Source of the DNA: Bradyrhizobium sp. CSA207
GTDB lineage: Bacteria > Pseudomonadota > Alphaproteobacteria > Rhizobiales > Xanthobacteraceae
NCBI RefSeq assembly: GCF_029051685.1
Contig: NZ_JAACFT010000010.1
Location: 1 to 64,000 of the forward strand
Length of the DNA: 64,000 nucleotides
Direction: 5' to 3'
This document shows positions 28,080 through 36,625 of the stretch, one piece after another. The notes beneath the pieces were generated by a model. That model searched no databases, was not told the origin of the DNA, and worked only from the letters and a program-made list of their open reading frames with translations. Position numbers and translations under genes: made by a program. The stretch's first letter is position 1; every line of letters begins with the position of its first letter.

Positions 28080-28885
28080 CCAGCCCCGCCCCCATCGCCG
28101 AACCGCGCGACGCTGCGCCAAAGCCTGATCCGGCTGCCGTGCCGGCGCTGTCGATCGACGGCGTCAGCCATGCCTATGGCCCGCGACGCGCCCTGATCGA
28201 GGTCTCCTTCAACGTTCAGCCTGCGAGCTTCACCGCGCTGCTCGGCCTCAATGGTGCCGGCAAGAGCACGCTGTTTTCGCTGATTACGCGCCTGTTCGGC
28301 ATCCAGTCCGGCCGCATCGGCATTTTCGGTCATGACGTCGGCAGCACGCCCGGCGAGGCGCTGCGGCTGCTCGGCGTCGTGTTCCAGCCGCGTACGCTCG
28401 ATCTCGATCTGTCGCTGACGCAGAACCTGCTCTATCACGCGGCCCTCCACGGCATCGGCCGCCGCGACGCCGCCGCGCGCGCCGCCGAACTGCTCGATCG
28501 CATCGGCCTGGCCGAGCGCGCCGGCAGCAAGGTGCGCGATCTCTCGGGCGGACAGATGCGTCGGCTGGAGATCGCGCGCGCGCTGTTGCACCGGCCGCGG
28601 CTGCTGCTGCTGGACGAGCCGACCGTCGGCCTCGACGTCAAGGCGCGCGCCGACATCATCAGCCACGTCCGCCAGCTCGTCGCGGAGCAAGGCATCGGCG
28701 TGCTCTGGGCGACGCATCTGTTCGACGAGATCGCGGCTGGCGACGATCTCGTCGTGCTGCACCAGGGCAAGGTGCTGGCAAAGGGCCCGGTCGGCCGCGT
28801 GATCGCGGATGCCGGCGCACAGGACGTCAACACCGCCTTCATGCGCCTGACCGGCGCGCAAGTGATGCCGGAAGCTCGCGGATGA
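28076..28885 (+). CDS. ABC transporter ATP-binding protein (PQQ/lut type)
   Basis: 269 residues. Walker A GLNGAGKST at residues 57-65, signature LSGGQMRRLEIARA, Walker B LLLLDEPTVGLD and the switch His in WATHLF are all intact. The ATG overlaps the propeller stop (ATGA), so translation is coupled. Together with 28882 and the binding protein it forms one ABC system; the LutE-like subunit by context. The DrrA/NodI-type architecture, together with an ABC-2-type permease, is more typical of exporters, so the direction of transport is open. Confidence 0.9.
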   Translation: MTSPAPIAEPRDAAPKPDPAAVPALSIDGVSHAYGPRRALIEVSFNVQPASFTALLGLNGAGKSTLFSLITRLFGIQSGRIGIFGHDVGSTPGEALRLLGVVFQPRTLDLDLSLTQNLLYHAALHGIGRRDAAARAAELLDRIGLAERAGSKVRDLSGGQMRRLEIARALLHRPRLLLLDEPTVGLDVKARADIISHVRQLVAEQGIGVLWATHLFDEIAAGDDLVVLHQGKVLAKGPVGRVIADAGAQDVNTAFMRLTGAQVMPEARG

Positions 28886-29730
28886 GCAGCGTCACCGCCC
28901 ACGACACGCCACGCGGTTTCTCGTTCGCCGAGTACATGACCTGCCTCACCGGCATCGTCTGGCGCGAAGGACTGCGCTTCCTGCATCAGCGCGAGCGCTT
29001 CGTCTCCGCGCTGGTGCGCCCCCTGGTGTGGCTGTTCATCTTCGCCGCGGGCTTCCGCCAGGTGCTCGGCATCTCCATCATCCCGCCCTACGAGACCTAC
29101 ATCCTCTACGAGGTCTTTATCGCCCCCGGGCTGATGGCGATGATCCAGCTCTTCAACGGCATGCAGTCCTCGCTGTCGATGGTCTATGACCGCGAGATGG
29201 GCAATATGCGCACGCTGCTGGTGAGCCCGCTGCCGCGCGGGTTCCTGCTGTTCTGCAAGCTGCTCGCGGGCACCGCGGTGTCGCTGCTCCAGGTCTACGC
29301 GTTTCTCCTGATCGCCTGGTTCTGGGACATCACCCCTCCTCCCATCGGCTATCTCACCGTGCTGCCGGCGCTGATCCTGTCCGGGCTGATGCTGGGCTCG
29401 CTCGGCATGCTGATCTCCTCCGGCATCAAGCAGCTCGAGAATTTTGCCGGCGTGATGAATTTCGTGATCTTCCCGATGTTCTTCGCCTCCTCCGCGCTCT
29501 ACCCGCTGTGGCGGGTGCAGGAGGGCAGCCCCTATCTCTACTATGTCTGCGAAGCCAATCCGTTCACCCATGCGGTCGAGCTGATCCGCTTCGCGCTGTA
29601 TGGACAGATCAACTGGGTCTCGCTGGCCGTGGTGGCGACCTGCACAATCGTCTTCATGATCGGGGCGATTTTCGCCTATGATCCCTCGCGCGGGCTGGCG
29701 CGACGCGGCCCTGCGGGAGGCGAAGGATGA
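28882..29730 (+). CDS. ABC-2 type permease (PQQ/lut type)
   Basis: 282 residues, six predicted helices, among them VRPLVWLFIFAAGF, LLQVYAFLLIAWFW, FAGVMNFVIFPMFFASSALY and a final one around TCTIVFMIGAIFAY. The pattern matches ABC-2 membrane proteins (NodJ-like). Starts with an ATGA overlap with the ATPase gene and ends with another ATGA overlap with 29727. Membrane partner of the ATPase; LutF-like by context. Substrate inferred only. Confidence 0.88.
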   Translation: MSSVTAHDTPRGFSFAEYMTCLTGIVWREGLRFLHQRERFVSALVRPLVWLFIFAAGFRQVLGISIIPPYETYILYEVFIAPGLMAMIQLFNGMQSSLSMVYDREMGNMRTLLVSPLPRGFLLFCKLLAGTAVSLLQVYAFLLIAWFWDITPPPIGYLTVLPALILSGLMLGSLGMLISSGIKQLENFAGVMNFVIFPMFFASSALYPLWRVQEGSPYLYYVCEANPFTHAVELIRFALYGQINWVSLAVVATCTIVFMIGAIFAYDPSRGLARRGPAGGEG

Positions 29731-30341
29731 TGTTCCGGATCGTGACCATAGCCGCCGTGGCGCTCGCAGTTGCGGGCACCGCCGCGCGCGCGGCCGATCA
29801 GCGCTATCCCGACTGGCCCTGCACGCAAGCCAAGGTTCCCGAGATCTCGCTCGCCGCCGTGTGGGCCGGGCCGCCGCTCGACGACGTCCAGAACAAGTGG
29901 AAGGACAACGAGAAGGTGGCTGCGCTGGTCGCAAAGCTGTCGGCCCGGAAGACGCCGCTGGACGAGGCAGAGAAGTCGGTGAAAGAATTTCTGGCGGGCT
30001 CCGCGGCCGACAAGGCGGCGAATGCCAAACTGCTGTTCGCCGGCCTGTTCGATACGCTCAATGCCCAGCGCTCCCAGGTGATGAACGGTCTCGAACGCGT
30101 CAGCCGCAAGCAGCGCGAAGCCGCCGACAAGATCCGCGAGGAGGCGGTTCAACTCCAGGCGCTCCAGGGCGCGACACCGCGCGACGAGGCCAAGGTCGAG
30201 GCGCTCAGCAACGATCTGATCTGGAAGACCCGCATTTTCGAAGACCGCCACAAGGTGGTGCGATTCGTCTGCGAGGTTCCGACGGCGATCGACCAGCGCC
30301 TGTTCGCGCTCGGCCGCGTGATCCAGCAAGAGATGGAATAG
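29727..30341 (+). CDS. Exported helical protein closing the PQQ-ABC operon
   Basis: 204 residues: signal peptide (MFRIVTIAAVALAVAGTAARA), then a mature part that begins DQRYPDWPC and is otherwise largely helical and charged, rich in Glu, Lys and Ala. A second Cys lies in VRFVCEVP near the end and may pair with the first. No catalytic motif. ATGA overlap with the permease. Equivalent exported proteins of unknown function close the lut cluster in other methylotrophs. Confidence 0.8.
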   Translation: MMFRIVTIAAVALAVAGTAARAADQRYPDWPCTQAKVPEISLAAVWAGPPLDDVQNKWKDNEKVAALVAKLSARKTPLDEAEKSVKEFLAGSAADKAANAKLLFAGLFDTLNAQRSQVMNGLERVSRKQREAADKIREEAVQLQALQGATPRDEAKVEALSNDLIWKTRIFEDRHKVVRFVCEVPTAIDQRLFALGRVIQQEME

Positions 30342-30472
30342 CGTCAGTCTCGCTGACAGCGAGAGAGTTCCCGCGATGCAGCCGCGATCGCTAATCTTGC
30401 CGTGCTATCTGGCGGAACCAAATCGATCTAGGATGTCTTGTCGAAGTGAATCTCCAACGCCGGGAGGCCTTG

Positions 30473-30772
30473 ATGGGAACAGTAAAACTTATCTTCGCGG
30501 GCACTGCAGCCATCGGCATGCTCGCATCCAGCGCTTTTGCTGACGACATGACCGGGATGATCACCAGGATCGACCGGCTCAACGGCACGATCTCGATCCA
30601 GCAGACGCAGAAGGGAACAGTCGGCGGCAGCGCCGGCGGCGCTGGCGCGCTCCAGGAGTACAAGGCCAAGGACGCGGCGATGCTCGATACCGTCCATGCC
30701 GGCGACAGGGTGAACTACTCTGCGACCGATACCAACGGCACAGGGACGCTGACCAAGCTGCAGAAGCAGTAG
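30473..30772 (+). CDS. Small exported DUF1344/CusF-like protein
   Basis: 99 residues with a signal peptide (KLIFAGTAAIGMLASSAFA) and a single OB-like domain with GMITRIDRLNGTISI and GDRVNYSATD, the pattern of DUF1344 and of CusF-type small periplasmic proteins. The metal-binding Met and His residues of CusF are not evident. GGGAGG precedes the ATG. Separated by 131 bp from the ABC operon; may be independent of it. Confidence 0.75.
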   Translation: MGTVKLIFAGTAAIGMLASSAFADDMTGMITRIDRLNGTISIQQTQKGTVGGSAGGAGALQEYKAKDAAMLDTVHAGDRVNYSATDTNGTGTLTKLQKQ

Positions 30773-30783
30773 TTCCTTTCTTC

Positions 30784-30916
30784 ACCTCTCCCCGCGTGCG
30801 TCGGATTGCATCGAAGATGCAATCCGGGTGAGGGGGAGTCTCTGCGACTTCAACTCTCACCGTCCGCGCGGAGAGTCCCCTCACCCCAACCCTCTCCCCG
30901 CAAGCGGGGCGAGGGA
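30784..30916. repeat. Mosaic palindromic intergenic repeat (copy b)
   Basis: Same layout as copy a: CCTCTCCCC and GTGAGGGGGA arms, an inner perfect 11-bp hairpin at 30802-30826 (CGGATTGCATC, loop GAA, GATGCAATCCG) and a right part with CCCTCACCC and CCTCTCCCCGC. It lies between the convergent 30473 and 30953 genes. Confidence 0.7.
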
Positions 30917-30952
30917 GCGCGCCTGCGCCTCGGCCACAGCCTCCTCCAACAG

Positions 30953-31510
30953 CTACTGCTCCGGCCGCGGCTCGGGCTGCGCCGCTTCGGTCGGGAGCTT
31001 GGCGCGCTCCCAGCCGTCGGTGCCGTCGGGATACCAGGCGACGTTGGAATAGCCCTCGCCCAGCGCGCGCTTGGCGGCATTCCAGGACATCCAGCAGTCG
31101 GCCAGGCAATAGATCACCAGCAGCGCCGCCTTGTCGCCGCGCGCGGCTCGTGCAAGGCCGCCGCGAAAAAAATCGTCCATGGCAGGCGGCAATGCGCCGT
31201 AACCGGTATCCGGAAGCCAAATGCTGCCGGGAATGTTCTTGCGCGGCGCCTCGCGCCAGATGGTACCTTCGGGAAGGTTCTTCGGCTTCGGCGGACGCGG
31301 CATCACATCGATGAAAGCAGCACTTTTACCCCGCCAGATCGCCTCGGCTTCGGCTGTGGTGAGCACGCGCGCGCCTGCAAGCGTCGCCGGCACCGGCGCG
31401 CGGTAATTGTCGGTGCGATAGCCCTCGGGCTCGAACGGCTCCTGTTGCTGCGCAAGCGTCGGTGCCGCCAGCACGGCGGCGACGAGCGCAGCAGCAACGT
31501 GCCGCCTCAT
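30953..31510 (-). CDS. PQQ-catabolism-associated CxxxCW rhodanese-like protein
   Basis: 185 residues from the ATG at 31510, with a signal peptide ending ALAQQ. The name-giving motif reads YCLADCW, with Cys where a rhodanese has its active-site loop. FIDVMPRPPKPKNLP and NIPGSIWLP are further family features. The ATG overlaps the stop of the binding-protein gene upstream (ATGA). Found only in genomes with PQQ-dependent dehydrogenase systems; exact role unknown, possibly redox or sulfur relay in the periplasm. Confidence 0.85.
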   Translation of the reverse strand: MRRHVAAALVAAVLAAPTLAQQQEPFEPEGYRTDNYRAPVPATLAGARVLTTAEAEAIWRGKSAAFIDVMPRPPKPKNLPEGTIWREAPRKNIPGSIWLPDTGYGALPPAMDDFFRGGLARAARGDKAALLVIYCLADCWMSWNAAKRALGEGYSNVAWYPDGTDGWERAKLPTEAAQPEPRPEQ

Positions 31511-32388
31511 GGCGCCTTCTTGGCCGTCTCCGCGCCGAGCGGCCGGTCGCTCTCGTCCAGCAGTGGCACGCCGAAGTCGAGCAGGATCTTGTTGATCTCG
31601 CCCTGGTTCTCCTGGATCAGCTTGTTGAGCTGCCGCTTCCAGTTCTGATCGGCAGCGCGCACGCCCATGCCGATGCGATAGGCCAGTTTTGGTCCGGTGG
31701 TTTCCTTCACCAGCGGCGTGACGTGGAGCGAGCCAGCCTTCTTGGCGTAAAAGCCCGCCATCGGTCCCCACAGCACGCCGGCATCGATCTTGCCGGCGAC
31801 GAGATCGTCGATCATCGCCTGCGCCGAATTGTCGAAGCGGGTGTCGATCATCAAGGGATAAGGCTTTGCATCCCCCATCAGGCCGGCGATCGCCATGTTG
31901 GTCGCCGGCGGCGTGCCAGCGACGATGCCGACATGCTTGCCCTTCAGCCGCGCGTCTTCGAGCGTATCGACGTCCTGGAGCCCGCTACCCGCTTTGGCGA
32001 CCAGCGCGTACGACGTCCGATAATAGGGATTGGTGCCCTGCACGAGGTCGTCGCCTTGCGGATAACCCATGATGACGTCGCAGCGATGTGCGCCCAGCGT
32101 CATCTTCACGAAGCCCGTGGCTTGCGGGAAGAAGACGTAATCGAGCTTCTTCTGGAGCTTGTCGGCGAACAGCTCGGCGAGCTTGTTCTCGAACCCTTCG
32201 CCCTTTTCGTTCGAGAACGGCAGGTTGCGCGGATCGGAGCAGACGCGCAGCACTTTCGGATCGACCAGCTCGAACGAGAGGTCGCCACTGTCGCTCGTTT
32301 GCGCGACGGCAACGTCGCCGATCGCGCAAGACGCCGCCATCACACACAGCGAAAATAACCAGCGACGATGTCGTCCGGCCTCCATCAT
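31507..32388 (-). CDS. Quinoprotein dehydrogenase-associated solute-binding protein
   Basis: 293 residues; signal peptide (LFSLCVMAASCAIGDVAVA), then a type 3 periplasmic-binding fold: VLRVCSDPRNLPFSNEKGEGFENKLAELFA at the start of the mature domain and GVLWGPMAGF further on. Homologues next to methanol dehydrogenase genes (MxaJ/XoxJ-like) are thought to help load or activate the enzyme rather than feed a transporter. It heads a two-gene operon with 30953 and is divergent from the zinc hydrolase at 32518. Confidence 0.85.
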   Translation of the reverse strand: MMEAGRHRRWLFSLCVMAASCAIGDVAVAQTSDSGDLSFELVDPKVLRVCSDPRNLPFSNEKGEGFENKLAELFADKLQKKLDYVFFPQATGFVKMTLGAHRCDVIMGYPQGDDLVQGTNPYYRTSYALVAKAGSGLQDVDTLEDARLKGKHVGIVAGTPPATNMAIAGLMGDAKPYPLMIDTRFDNSAQAMIDDLVAGKIDAGVLWGPMAGFYAKKAGSLHVTPLVKETTGPKLAYRIGMGVRAADQNWKRQLNKLIQENQGEINKILLDFGVPLLDESDRPLGAETAKKAP

Positions 32389-32517
32389 CGCGCTTCCTCC
32401 TCATTTTGTTCGAATGCTATCCATGCAACGCACGGACGCACCATGTTTCGCCAACTTTGTGTTGGTTTGACTTTGCTGCAGTGCAATGCGGCAAACCCTT
32501 TGAACTGAGGCGGCAAA

Positions 32518-33444
32518 TTGTCCCACATCGCTTCAATGATCGCAGCCTTGGTCCTGCTGAGCCTCCCGACGCTAGCACGCGCCGAACCGACCGAATTGCC
32601 TGTAAGCGAAGTCGCGCCGGGAATATTCGTACACTCCGGGACCATTGCCCTGATGACGCGCGAGAATGGGGGGACCATCGCCAATGTCGGCTTCATCATC
32701 GGCGAAGACGCGGTGGCCGTGATCGATACCGGCGGCAGCGTCCGTGAAGGCGAGGCACTGCTCAGGGCGGTGCGGGCCCGCACCAAAAAGCCGATCCGCT
32801 ACGTCATCAACACCCATGGCCATCCCGACCACGCCTTCGGCAATGCGGCCTTTGTCGCCGAGGGAACCAGCTTCGTCGGCCACAGCAAGCTGCCGCAGGC
32901 GCTGGCGACGCGCGGCCCATATTATCTCGACAATTTCAGACGGATCATGGGCGACGAACTGATCTCTCCGGTCAAGATCGTGCCGCCGACGCTGCTCGTC
33001 GCGGACACGCTGACGCTCGATCTCGGATCGCGCCGCCTGAGCTTCCGGGCGTGGCCGGCCGCGCACAGCGACAGCGATCTCACCGTGCTCGACGAGACGA
33101 CAAAGACGCTCTTCGCGGGCGACCTCGTCTTTCTCCGCCACGTTCCGGTGATGGACGGCAGCATTCGCGGCTGGCTTGCCCTGTTGCAGGAACTGGAGAC
33201 CATTCCGGCGGTCCGTGTTGTCCCCGGTCACGGCCCCGTGAATGACTGGCCCGCGGCGTTGGCCGATGAACGGCGCTATCTTTCGACGCTGCTGTCCGAC
33301 GTCCGCGCGCTCAACAAGAAGGGCGAGCCGATCCGGGCCGCCGCGGAGAAGGCAGCCGAGTCGGAACGGGCGCATTGGGAGCTGTTCGACGACTACAACG
33401 CCCGCAACGCAACCGCAGCATTTTCGGAAATTGAATGGGAGTAG
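32518..33444 (+). CDS. Quinoprotein relay system zinc metallohydrolase
   Basis: 308 residues with a TTG start behind GAGG; an ATG at 32536 is an alternative. Signal peptide [16 protein letters not shown]. Metallo-beta-lactamase fold with [11 protein letters not shown] near residue 99, AAHSDSD and LFAGDLV, and a final GHGP: the SoxH-related family that accompanies PQQ dehydrogenases. Paired with the SoxYZ-like carrier 61 bp downstream. Presumably removes a group from the carrier in the periplasm; the chemistry is not known. Confidence 0.85.
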   Translation: MSHIASMIAALVLLSLPTLARAEPTELPVSEVAPGIFVHSGTIALMTRENGGTIANVGFIIGEDAVAVIDTGGSVREGEALLRAVRARTKKPIRYVINTHGHPDHAFGNAAFVAEGTSFVGHSKLPQALATRGPYYLDNFRRIMGDELISPVKIVPPTLLVADTLTLDLGSRRLSFRAWPAAHSDSDLTVLDETTKTLFAGDLVFLRHVPVMDGSIRGWLALLQELETIPAVRVVPGHGPVNDWPAALADERRYLSTLLSDVRALNKKGEPIRAAAEKAAESERAHWELFDDYNARNATAAFSEIEWE

Positions 33445-33505
33445 CGAACGCGCTACGCTTGACGTCAGGAGGCAGCTAGGCTGACTGCTTCGTCCGCGCG
33501 GGACC

Positions 33506-34330
33506 ATGACCATGCTTGGACACAACATCCGCCTGCCCCTCATCGCCGCACTGCTCGGCTTGGCATTCGCGGCCCCTGCGCGCGCCGAAGAGGCCTATGA
33601 TCCCTGGCCGGGCCTGGTGCAGGACATCTTTAACAACCGCCCGATGCAGGACGGCGCCGACGTCATCGGTATCGAGATGCCGTATCGTGCCGAGGACGCG
33701 GCCATCGTGCCCGTGACTTTGCGCAGCAAGCTGTCGCCCGGCGATAGCCGCCGCATCCGCGCGATCACGCTGGTGATCGATCGCAACCCGGCGCCGATGG
33801 CGGCGAAGTTCGAGCTCGGGCCGGACGCCAACGTTACGGAAATCTCCACCCGCGTACGGGTCAACAACTACACCGACGTCCACGCCGTGGCAGAGCTCAG
33901 CGACAGCCAGCTCTACGTCTCCAAGACCTATGTGAAGGCATCTGGCGGATGCTCCGCTCCGGCGGGGAAGAACGCTGAGGAAGCTACGAGCCGGCTCGGC
34001 CAGATGCGCTACCGGCAATTCGCGCGGGAGGCTGCGCCGGCCAGCCGCATCCGCGAAGCGCAGATCATGATCGGCCATCCCAACAATTCCGGCCTCCAGA
34101 TGGACCAGGTCACGCAGCTCTACATCCCCGCCTACTTCGTCAACCAGCTGAAGCTGACGCAGGACGACAGCCTCGTGCTCGGCGTGGAAGGCGGCATCTC
34201 GATCTCGGAAGATCCCAATCTGCGTTTCACCTACGTCTCCAACGGCGCCAAGCGTTTTCGCGCGGAAGCCAAGGATACGGACGGGCATGTGTTCCGGAAT
34301 GAGTGGGATGTGGAGAAGCCGGGGACGTGA
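33506..34330 (+). CDS. Quinoprotein dehydrogenase-associated SoxYZ-like carrier
   Basis: 274 residues; signal peptide ends PARAEE. The N-terminal half has the SoxY fold (about residues 35-160) and carries the swinging-arm Cys in GGCSAPAG near residue 151. The C-terminal half is SoxZ-like (about 175-270, MIGHPNNSGLQMDQ). Fusion of SoxY- and SoxZ-like parts is typical of the quinoprotein-linked version. Works with the metallohydrolase upstream; a sulfur-bound intermediate is presumed, not shown. Confidence 0.85.
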   Translation: MTMLGHNIRLPLIAALLGLAFAAPARAEEAYDPWPGLVQDIFNNRPMQDGADVIGIEMPYRAEDAAIVPVTLRSKLSPGDSRRIRAITLVIDRNPAPMAAKFELGPDANVTEISTRVRVNNYTDVHAVAELSDSQLYVSKTYVKASGGCSAPAGKNAEEATSRLGQMRYRQFAREAAPASRIREAQIMIGHPNNSGLQMDQVTQLYIPAYFVNQLKLTQDDSLVLGVEGGISISEDPNLRFTYVSNGAKRFRAEAKDTDGHVFRNEWDVEKPGT

Positions 34331-34353
34331 GCTCTACTTGCTGCTTTCGTCTT

Positions 34354-34435
34354 GGCCGGGCTCGTCCCGGCCATCCACGATCTCCGTCACGCGCCGCCAG
34401 GACGTGGATGCCCGGGACAACCCCGGCCATGACGA
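34354..34435. repeat. GC-rich palindromic intergenic element (second family)
   Basis: GGCCGGGCTCGTCCCGGCC at the left is mirrored by CCGGGACAACCCCGGCC at the right, and ATCCACG/CGTGGAT pair inside. It lies between the convergent 33506 and 34460 genes and could act as a terminator for both. Family assignment is by pattern only. Confidence 0.6.
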
Positions 34436-34459
34436 CCGCGGTAAGCCCCCGCAAAAGGG

Positions 34460-34819
34460 TTAGAAGCACCTCACCTCGGCCTCGGCCTGCGCGCGCCTGA
34501 GATCGTTCACGGCGGAGTTCGCCTGCTCCGAGGTGCGAAACTGCGTGCCGAGATTGCCGCGCACTTGGGACATGCTGAGCGCGGTTTCCGCGGTGACGTA
34601 GCGCTCGTAGGAGACGATCGAGGCCACCACGTCGATGGAGCAGGAACATTGCTCGATCGACTGCCGGCTCTCGCCATTGGCTTTCATGCAGCCATAGACG
34701 TATTCGGCACGCGCCGAGGTCGGATAATCATTGACCTCGTCGGCTCGCGCCACGCACGCGGTTGCCGCCAGCGCCGCCAATGAGGCGACAATCGGTCGTA
34801 GCCGTCCCGCCAGATTCAT
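34460..34819 (-). CDS. Small exported Cys-containing protein
   Basis: 119 residues from the ATG at 34819, preceded by GGGAGGA. Signal peptide (RPIVASLAALAATACVARA), then a short mature domain with paired cysteines (YGCMKAN, EQCSCSID, VRCF) suggesting disulfides. No family I can name with certainty. Divergent from the ABC substrate-binding gene at 34906, 86 bp away, inside the PQQ island, so a periplasmic accessory role is plausible. Confidence 0.7.
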   Translation of the reverse strand: MNLAGRLRPIVASLAALAATACVARADEVNDYPTSARAEYVYGCMKANGESRQSIEQCSCSIDVVASIVSYERYVTAETALSMSQVRGNLGTQFRTSEQANSAVNDLRRAQAEAEVRCF

Positions 34820-34905
34820 GCGCGTCCTCCCACTGGTTGCGAACAAAGCTATGCTATGCGTATTGTCCTGAAAAGCATTCCTTCGAGGAAACGGCTCACA
34901 AGGTG

Positions 34906-35886
34906 ATGAGACTTCTTGGTCGAACTTTTGCGCTCGCGATGACGCTGGCGCTGACACAGGTCGCAGCCAGTCATGCTGCGGATGCGATCCGCCTTGCGGT
35001 GCAGAAGACCGGAACATTCTCATGGGAGCTGGCCACGATCCGCGCCAATGGGCTCGACAAGGAGGCCGACCTCTCGCTCGAGGTCACCGAGCTCGCAAGT
35101 CCCGAGGCCGGCAAAATCGCGCTACGCGCCGGCAATGCCGACATCATGCTGTCCGACTGGCTCTGGGTGTCGCGTGAGCGCGCGCTCGGCGCCAAGCTGA
35201 CCTTCTATCCCTATTCCAGCGCCCTCGGTGCGGTGATGGTGGCGGCCGCCTCACCGATCAAGACCCTCGCCGACCTGAAGGGACGCAAGCTCGGCGTCGG
35301 CGGCGGCCCGATCGACAAAAGTTGGCTGCTGCTTCAAGCGCGCATGAAGCAGGACGGCATCGACCTGAAGTCGGAGGCAACCATCGCCTACGGCGCGCCG
35401 CCCCTGATCGCCGCGAAGGCGCTCGACGGCGAGATGGATGCGAGCCTCAATTTCTGGAATTTCTGCGCGCAATTGGAGGCCAAGGGCTTCCGGCGCCTCG
35501 CCGGCATCGAGGACATTTTGCCGAAGCTCGGCGCCAAAGGCGCGGTCTCCGCGGTCGGCTATGTCTTCGACGAGAGCTGGGCGGCCAGCCATCGCGAGGC
35601 GGTGGCGCGTTTCATTGCGATGACCCGCAAGGCCAAGCAATTATTGGTCTCGTCAGATGCAGCCTGGGACAAGATCGCGCCGCTCACCGGGACCACCGAT
35701 CCGGTCGTGCTCAAGACCTACCGCGACCGCTATCGCGACGGCATTCCGCGGCGGAGCATCGCTGACGAGGAGGCCGACGCGCGCGTGCTCTACCGCGTGC
35801 TGGCCGAGACCGGCGGACGTGATTTGGTTGGGCCGGCGGCCGAACTCGATCCCGGCACGTTCTATCACGCTGTCGCCGGAGATTGA
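34906..35886 (+). CDS. ABC transporter substrate-binding protein (NitT/TauT type)
   Basis: 326 residues from MRLLGRTFALAMTL, with a signal peptide ending SHAAD. The mature domain has the type 2 periplasmic-binding pattern: FSWELATIRANGLDKEADLS, ADLKGRKLGVGGGP, and a long C-terminal helix region. Heads the ABC operon 34906-37355. Equivalent NitT/TauT-like systems recur beside PQQ-ADH genes, but the cargo is unknown. Confidence 0.85.
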   Translation: MRLLGRTFALAMTLALTQVAASHAADAIRLAVQKTGTFSWELATIRANGLDKEADLSLEVTELASPEAGKIALRAGNADIMLSDWLWVSRERALGAKLTFYPYSSALGAVMVAAASPIKTLADLKGRKLGVGGGPIDKSWLLLQARMKQDGIDLKSEATIAYGAPPLIAAKALDGEMDASLNFWNFCAQLEAKGFRRLAGIEDILPKLGAKGAVSAVGYVFDESWAASHREAVARFIAMTRKAKQLLVSSDAAWDKIAPLTGTTDPVVLKTYRDRYRDGIPRRSIADEEADARVLYRVLAETGGRDLVGPAAELDPGTFYHAVAGD

Positions 35887-35887
35887 G

Positions 35888-36625
35888 GTGCTGCGTCTGG
35901 TCTCGTTTGCCCTGTTCCTCGTCGTCTGGTGGACCGCCGCGCTGTTGGTCGGCGGCGCAAAGCTGCCTTCCCCGCCCGCCGTGCTCGACGTCATGATCGC
36001 GGAAGCCGCGAGCGGTGCGCTGTTCCTCCATCTCGGCGCCACGCTCGCGCGGGTCGCGCTCGCCTTCGTGCTGGCGATGTCGCTCGGCAGCGCCATCGGC
36101 TATCTGATGGGCCGGGTGAAGCTCGCCGACCGGCTCGGCGATCCCTGGCTGATCCTACTGCTCAACTTACCTGCATTGGTGGTGATCGTGCTCGCCTATA
36201 TCTGGGCCGGCCTGACCGAAGCGGCCGCGATCGCGGCGATCGCCATCAACAAGCTGCCGACCGCGGTCGTCACCTTACGCGAAGGCACCCGCGCGCTCGA
36301 TCGCTCGCTCGACGAGATGGCGAGCGTGTTCGCGATGCCGCGCTGGCGCGCGTTCCGTCACGTCGTGCTGCCGCAGCTTGCGCCCTATGTCGCGGCCTCG
36401 GCGCGCTCCGGACTGTCGCTGGTGTGGAAGATCGTGCTGGTCGCCGAGCTCTTGGGGCGGCCGAACGGCGTCGGCTTCGAGATCGGCGTCGCGTTCCAGC
36501 TGTTCGACACACCGCGCCTGCTCGCCTATTCGCTGACCTTTGCCGCCGTCGTGCTCGTGATCGAGACGGCATTGGTGCAGCCGTTCGAAGCCCACGCAAG
36601 CAGGTGGCGGCCCCGTGCGGCTTGA
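35888..36625 (+). CDS. ABC transporter permease (NitT/TauT type)
   Basis: 245 residues from a GTG 1 bp after the preceding stop. Six predicted helices, beginning VSFALFLVVWWTAALLVGG; the EAA-loop region reads DEMASVFAMPRWRAFRHVVLPQL. Typical BPD_transp_1 membrane subunit of the nitrate/sulfonate/taurine class. Stop overlaps the start of the ATPase gene by 11 bp. Confidence 0.87.
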   Translation: MLRLVSFALFLVVWWTAALLVGGAKLPSPPAVLDVMIAEAASGALFLHLGATLARVALAFVLAMSLGSAIGYLMGRVKLADRLGDPWLILLLNLPALVVIVLAYIWAGLTEAAAIAAIAINKLPTAVVTLREGTRALDRSLDEMASVFAMPRWRAFRHVVLPQLAPYVAASARSGLSLVWKIVLVAELLGRPNGVGFEIGVAFQLFDTPRLLAYSLTFAAVVLVIETALVQPFEAHASRWRPRAA

